From contig NZ_JAZAQF010000057.1 in NCBI RefSeq assembly GCF_043235035.1, positions 1 to 64,000 on the forward strand: a stretch of 64,000 bases of DNA, read 5' to 3'. Below the pieces are notes generated by a model. It ran no database searches. It was not told the DNA's origin and saw only the letters and a list, made by a program, of their open reading frames with translations. The stretch is from CACIAM-69d sp001698445. GTDB lineage: Bacteria > Cyanobacteriota > Cyanobacteriia > CACIAM-69d. The position numbers and the translations under genes are program-made. Of this stretch, positions 60,487-64,000 are shown piece after piece; within the stretch, counting starts at the first letter, position 1; each line of letters starts with the position of its first letter.

Positions 60487-62208
60487 TTAGACCGCCAGCG
60501 ATCGCTGTGGTTGTCCCCAAATCACCCGCTCATGCTTGTAAATCACTAGCCCCGGTTTAGCGCCTTTGGGTTTGTACAGATGCCGGGGTTCCGTGTAAAT
60601 CACGGGAACCTGTTCTGCTTGCCGGGCCCGGCTGTAGCGAGCGGCCAGGTCGGCGGTGAATTGCAAATCGGCGCGATCGGGCTGGGATCCCGCTGGCATC
60701 CGCAACAGCACGTGGCTGCCGGGAATTTCCTGGGCATGGAACCACAAGTCATAGGCCGTGGCCAACCGGAACGAGAGTCGATCGTTCTGAGCATTGTTGC
60801 GGCCAATCCAGACTTCATAGCCGCTGGGAGTGGTGAATTTGCGGAACCCTTCACCGGGGTCAGGCAAGGCCCGGCGATAGCCCGGATCCTCCAAATAACC
60901 TTCCTGCACCAGTTCATCACGAATTTCTTCGAGGGCGCTCAGATCTTCGGGGCCGCCGTAGTCCTCAAATTCACTGAGGCTTTCTTCCACCTCTTCCAGG
61001 TAGGCTAATTCGCTGCGGGCGGCGAGCAGTAGCGGTTCGATCGCGCTGCGGGAGCGATCGAGCTTTTGATATTTTTTGTAGAGCTGTTGGGCGTTTTGGA
61101 CACCGGTTTTCGCCGGATCCAGAGCGATGGTCACGGGTGCGCCGGTCTCGAAGTCCGGCAGGCTGATTCGATCCAGCCCCGGTTCCCAATGGTGCAAATG
61201 GGCCATCAACAGGTCAGCCCGCGATCGAAACTGGTCGGCTTCGGCAGATTGGGCCAGGCGATCGGTAAATTCTTCAACTTTTTTGCGCAGCTTGCTGGCG
61301 AGGTTGCTCACCTTTTGCCGCAATTGTTGCCAAAGCCGCTGGAAGGCTTCCCGATCGAGCCGATCGCCATAGTAGCGATCGAGCAGGTCTTGCACCGATG
61401 GGGCCGATCGCTGTTCCTGCCACCCCAGCACGTCGTAGCCCGCTTCCGTCCAACCGGGCACAAAGTCTCCCATTTCCAGCCGTTTCAGCCAGCCTTGCCA
61501 AACCTCAAACAGCCGCCGCTGACCTGCCAGTTCCAAGGTTTCCACCGGCTGCTGGGGGTCAATTTCGGCCGCGGTTAGCAGGCTTTTGACCAATGGCGAG
61601 CTGAGGCCACGATAGGTTTTCAGCAGTTGGCGACTGATGGGGCCAGGAATCAGGGAAACCCGCTCCCACCAGCGGTCAAAGGATTCGGTTGGTTGCGGTG
61701 TGGCCTCCGTCAGTTTGGGCGGCGCACTGTAGCGATCGCCCGTTTGGATCGGCCGCACCCGTGACTGCTGGGCGCTCACTTGGTGGGCTGCGGTGACGAT
61801 CGTGCCGTCCGCCGTGGTCAAAATGGCATTGCTGTACTTGCCCATAATTTCCACATACAGATGCCACAGGGGCGGATCGCCCGGCCGTCGGGCAAATTGC
61901 AAATCCACCACCCGCTCCCAAGGGGCCACCTCCGCAAAAGACACCAGGGCCAAGCCTTTCAGTTGATGCAACAACTGTTGGCTAAAGGTAAAGGTGTCCG
62001 GTTCCTTGGGCGGCGCGGCCCCAACGCAGAGCCGCGCCGCCTGGGGATGCCAGGAAATGCCCAACCAACCGCGCCGATCGATCGTTCGCAGGCAAAGGTA
62101 GACCGTGAAGCGATCGCGCTGAAAAACCTGTTCCAAGCGGGCCGGTAACCAGTCGCGCCGCAGTTCCCACAAGCTCGCTATCAGGGTGGTGTAATCAACG
62201 GGTTGCAT
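60487..62208 (-). CDS. NFACT-family protein (RqcH/Rqc2 homologue)
   Basis: The protein has about 573 residues. The N-terminal NFACT-N region starts QPVDYTTLIASLWELRRDWL; a helical and coiled-coil middle lies near 270-420 (FQRLWQQLRQKVSNLASKLR). The C-terminal NFACT-R domain carries SGYEVWIGRNNAQNDRLSFR, DLWFHAQEIPGSHVLLR and PKGAKPGLVIYKHERVI. RqcH proteins bind stalled 50S subunits and add alanine tails; related proteins were once called fibronectin-binding. Direct ribosome rescue here is inferred from family. ATG 62208 fits the conserved N-terminus; the frame is open to 62241. A composite repeat array lies just upstream. Confidence 0.88.
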   Translation of the reverse strand: MQPVDYTTLIASLWELRRDWLPARLEQVFQRDRFTVYLCLRTIDRRGWLGISWHPQAARLCVGAAPPKEPDTFTFSQQLLHQLKGLALVSFAEVAPWERVVDLQFARRPGDPPLWHLYVEIMGKYSNAILTTADGTIVTAAHQVSAQQSRVRPIQTGDRYSAPPKLTEATPQPTESFDRWWERVSLIPGPISRQLLKTYRGLSSPLVKSLLTAAEIDPQQPVETLELAGQRRLFEVWQGWLKRLEMGDFVPGWTEAGYDVLGWQEQRSAPSVQDLLDRYYGDRLDREAFQRLWQQLRQKVSNLASKLRKKVEEFTDRLAQSAEADQFRSRADLLMAHLHHWEPGLDRISLPDFETGAPVTIALDPAKTGVQNAQQLYKKYQKLDRSRSAIEPLLLAARSELAYLEEVEESLSEFEDYGGPEDLSALEEIRDELVQEGYLEDPGYRRALPDPGEGFRKFTTPSGYEVWIGRNNAQNDRLSFRLATAYDLWFHAQEIPGSHVLLRMPAGSQPDRADLQFTADLAARYSRARQAEQVPVIYTEPRHLYKPKGAKPGLVIYKHERVIWGQPQRSLAV

Positions 62209-62226
62209 GGGACACTCTCGGGCGGG

Positions 62227-62307
62227 CAACGGATCAGGCAACGGATCAGGCAGCGGGTCAGGGCGATCGGGGCGATCGGGGCGATCGGGGCGATCAGGCC
62301 AATCAGG
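62227..62307. repeat. Composite tandem array: 12-nt x3, then 9-nt x5
   Basis: Three 12-nt units (62227, 62239, 62251; type CAACGGATCAGG) are followed without gap by 9-nt units at 62263, 62272, 62281 (GCGATCGGG), 62290 (GCGATCAGG) and 62299 (CCAATCAGG). It fills most of the spacer between gcvT and the NFACT gene. The 9-nt unit recurs at 32851-32877. Confidence 0.92.
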
Positions 62308-62322
62308 CCAATCTGCAAACCA

Positions 62323-63453
62323 CTAGGATTTGGGGCGGCGGTAGAAGGGACGATTGACCACCTCAGCGGTGATGAATTTATTCCGAATTTGCACCTCCAA
62401 GGCTTGCCCCACTTCCGCCAGGGCCGTGGGCACGTAGGCCAAGGCGATCGGGCGGTTGAGGGTGGGTGAAAATGTCCCGCTGGTGACAATGCCCACCGTC
62501 TCTCCCTGGTGCAACACCGGGTAATCATGGCGGGCAATGTGGCGATCGGGCAAGCTCAACCCCACCAGGCGGCGGGGAATGCCGGCCGCCTGTTGAGCCT
62601 CCAGGGCCGCCCGCCCCAGAAAGTCTCCCTTGCGATCGAGATGCACCAGCCAATCTAAGCTGCCTTCAAAGGGCGTGGTTTCCTCGGTGATGTCCTGACC
62701 ATAGAGGGCCATGGCCGCCTCCAAGCGCAGGGTATCGCGGGATCCCAGCCCACAAGGAGCCACGCCCGCTGCAATTAACCGCTGCCAAAGCCGTTGCCCC
62801 GCCTCCAGATCCAGCATGATTTCAAAACCATCTTCGCCCGTGTAGCCGGTGCGGGCCATGAAAACGGCATCCGTTCCCAGGTGTGTGCGAATCGATCGAT
62901 AGAACTTGAGTTGTCCCAAATCCGCCGTGATCCAGGGTTGCAAGGTGGCGGCGGCAGTTGGGCCCTGCACCGCAATCAAGATTTGCTCGGGCGATCGATC
63001 GATGACCGTCACCGCCGGATCCAAGTGAGCCGCCAACCAAGCCAGATCCTTAGCGGTGGTGGCGGCATTAATAATCACCGTGGCGAGATCGTCCCCTTCG
63101 CTATAGACAATCAAGTCATCCACAATGCCGCCCTGTTCGTTCAGCAGCACCGTATATTTCCCTTGCCCCGACTGGAGCGGGCTGAGATCGCTGGGCACTA
63201 ACTGCCCCAAGGCCGTTTGCCAGGGGCCTTGCAGTTCCAGCTTGCCCATGTGAGAAATATCAAAACAGCCCACGCCCGATCGCACGGTTCGGTGCTCTTC
63301 CATCAGGCCAGCAAACTGCACTGGCATTTCCCAACCGCCAAAACCGGTCATTTTTGCGCCCAACTCAACACAGGCGGCAAACAAGGGGGTACGGCGTAGC
63401 TCGATCGCGCTCAAGGGATTGTCCTCAAGGGTAGAAATTGGGGCCTTTTCCAT
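62323..63453 (-). CDS. gcvT: Aminomethyltransferase, glycine cleavage T protein
   Basis: The protein has 376 residues. It moves the aminomethyl carbon of glycine from the H-protein lipoyl arm to tetrahydrofolate, important in photorespiration. Conserved: GAKMTGFGGWEMPVQFAG, GVGCFDISHMGKLELQG, YTVLLNEQGGIVDDLIVY (substrate-binding Asp), MARTGYTGEDGFEIML, CGLGSRDTLRLEAAMALYG and GIVTSGTFSPTLNRPIALAY. The start is ATG 63453. The terminator at 63480 ends rpoC2 transcription just upstream, so gcvT must start within a very short leader or by read-through; no glycine riboswitch fold is seen. Confidence 0.96.
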   Translation of the reverse strand: MEKAPISTLEDNPLSAIELRRTPLFAACVELGAKMTGFGGWEMPVQFAGLMEEHRTVRSGVGCFDISHMGKLELQGPWQTALGQLVPSDLSPLQSGQGKYTVLLNEQGGIVDDLIVYSEGDDLATVIINAATTAKDLAWLAAHLDPAVTVIDRSPEQILIAVQGPTAAATLQPWITADLGQLKFYRSIRTHLGTDAVFMARTGYTGEDGFEIMLDLEAGQRLWQRLIAAGVAPCGLGSRDTLRLEAAMALYGQDITEETTPFEGSLDWLVHLDRKGDFLGRAALEAQQAAGIPRRLVGLSLPDRHIARHDYPVLHQGETVGIVTSGTFSPTLNRPIALAYVPTALAEVGQALEVQIRNKFITAEVVNRPFYRRPKS

Positions 63454-63479
63454 TATGCCGGGTTGCTCACGCCGCCATC

Positions 63480-63521
63480 AAAAAGGAGCGATCCCATGAT
63501 CTCAATGATCTGGATCGCTCC
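63480..63521 (-). terminator. Intrinsic terminator of rpoC2
   Basis: On the minus strand GGAGCGATCC pairs with GGATCGCTCC (63512-63521 and 63485-63494, 10 perfect bp), followed by TTTTT at 63484-63480. It lies about 120 nt after the rpoC2 stop and 27 nt before gcvT. Classical form. Confidence 0.85.
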
Positions 63522-63543
63522 TCGGAATAACGCTTAATCAGGA

Positions 63544-63569
63544 TGCATCAAGGGGCTGCATCAAGGGGC
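63544..63569. repeat. 13-nt tandem repeat x2
   Basis: Two identical TGCATCAAGGGGC units between the rpoC2 stop and its terminator. Confidence 0.8.
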
Positions 63570-63639
63570 TGAGGTTAGGCGTTGCCCCCATCACCCACTA
63601 CCCGATCGAGCCGGGCGATCGGGTCACAGGGTTGAGCAC

Positions 63640-64000
63640 CTAGTCTTCGTCGTCGAAATCTTCGCCGCCGTCAGTGTAGCTCTCTTCCTCTTCCTCATCG
63701 CCGCTGCTGGTGTAGCGGCTGCCGTAGCTGCCGCCGATGTCCTCATCATCGATGATCGCCGGGTTACGGCTCAGACCGTAGGCTGCCTCAGCGCCCAGGT
63801 CGATCGTCCCTTCCAGCTCATAGGCCCGCGCCGTGCGATCGTCCAGCACCACATCGGCCAGCTCCCCATCGTCGCCATAGAGCGGATCGGTCAGGGTGTA
63901 GCCCGTGGTTTCGTAGGGGCTAATTTCATCCACCAGGCCTTCTTCGTAGGCATTGAAGCCCGTACCCGCCGGAATCAGACGACCGATGATCACGTTTTCC
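63640..64000 (-). CDS. rpoC2: RNA polymerase subunit beta' (RpoC2), C-terminal end
   Basis: The reading frame enters from the right edge of the window (ENVIIGRLIPAGTGFNAYEE, then a 100-residue tail). ENVIIGRLIPAGTG is the conserved final core motif of beta'. The acidic tail with SGDEEEEESYTDGGEDFDDE is usual for cyanobacterial RpoC2, the separate C-terminal part of the split beta'. The gene is truncated by the window end, not mutated; its start lies to the right. The stop is at 63640. Confidence 0.95.
   Translation of the reverse strand, partial: ENVIIGRLIPAGTGFNAYEEGLVDEISPYETTGYTLTDPLYGDDGELADVVLDDRTARAYELEGTIDLGAEAAYGLSRNPAIIDDEDIGGSYGSRYTSSGDEEEEESYTDGGEDFDDED

Noticed and set aside
63454..63640. 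Glycine riboswitch upstream of gcvT
   Set aside because: Only 26 nt separate gcvT from the rpoC2 terminator, and no aptamer-like conserved sequence is seen.

Overview
The window is chromosomal DNA from a cyanobacterium, most likely a filamentous strain without heterocysts. The HIP1 octamer GCGATCGC and its core CGATCG recur every few hundred bases. Marker proteins include RpaB, a Pam68-type photosystem II assembly factor, a DUF2996/NdhV-type NDH-1 subunit, a CCB-type cytochrome b6 maturation factor, HetR and a split RNA polymerase beta' subunit (RpoC2). HetR points to a filamentous lineage; no heterocyst or nitrogenase genes are seen. I cannot name the genus from sequence alone.

Layout. 1-3.6 kb: the tail of an IS5-like transposase, then two tandem paralogous TPR/glycosyltransferase-like genes. 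3.6-9.5 kb: gatD, a small orphan gene, a degenerate Wzc-like chain-length/BY-kinase protein, an ndhV-like gene, tRNA-Arg(ACG) and moaC. 10-14.7 kb: glgB, rpsO-pam68 and aroF. 14.9-20.6 kb: nanE, a TPR protein, hetR, a double-ACT protein and a GNAT acetyltransferase. 20.8-25.8 kb: tRNA-Pro(TGG), a MITE-like element, a tiny membrane protein and the run lysA-cdaA-uppS, then a DUF3143 gene. 26-32.7 kb, minus strand: a PAS/GAF adenylate cyclase behind a Ras-like GTPase, then ubiB-like kinase, ruvC and tadA. 33.4-38.3 kb: eno, a tRNA-like remnant and an AT-richer fused type IIG restriction-modification gene that looks acquired. 38.3-46.4 kb: a CHASE2-PAS-GGDEF diguanylate cyclase, a small membrane protein, an APH/AAA kinase fusion, purA-rplY and an adenosine deaminase. 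46.4-50.7 kb: radA divergent from rpaB-ccb, and a PD-(D/E)XK-like protein. 50.9-64 kb, nearly all minus strand: rnj, a 1.87-kb non-coding gap, dapA, pcrA, a universal stress protein, a secreted protein, an NFACT/RqcH protein, gcvT and the 3' end of rpoC2.

Functionally this is mostly housekeeping: cell wall and lysine (gatD, dapA, lysA, uppS, with cdaA as the c-di-AMP signal), RNA decay (rnj), DNA repair (ruvC, radA, pcrA), central carbon (eno, glgB) and photosynthesis support. Three different nucleotide second messengers have a synthase here: c-di-AMP (CdaA), cAMP (class III cyclase) and c-di-GMP (GGDEF).

The most striking unexplained structure is in the spacers. A large share of the intergenic regions carry a short perfect or near-perfect tandem array with a 9-20 nt unit in 2-7 copies, and most loci use an unrelated unit sequence. 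Some arrays run into ribosome binding sites, stop codons or coding sequence. The other main curiosities are the MITE-like element at 21.0-21.2 kb, the dapA-rnj gap, the RNase J termini and the degenerate BY-kinase.
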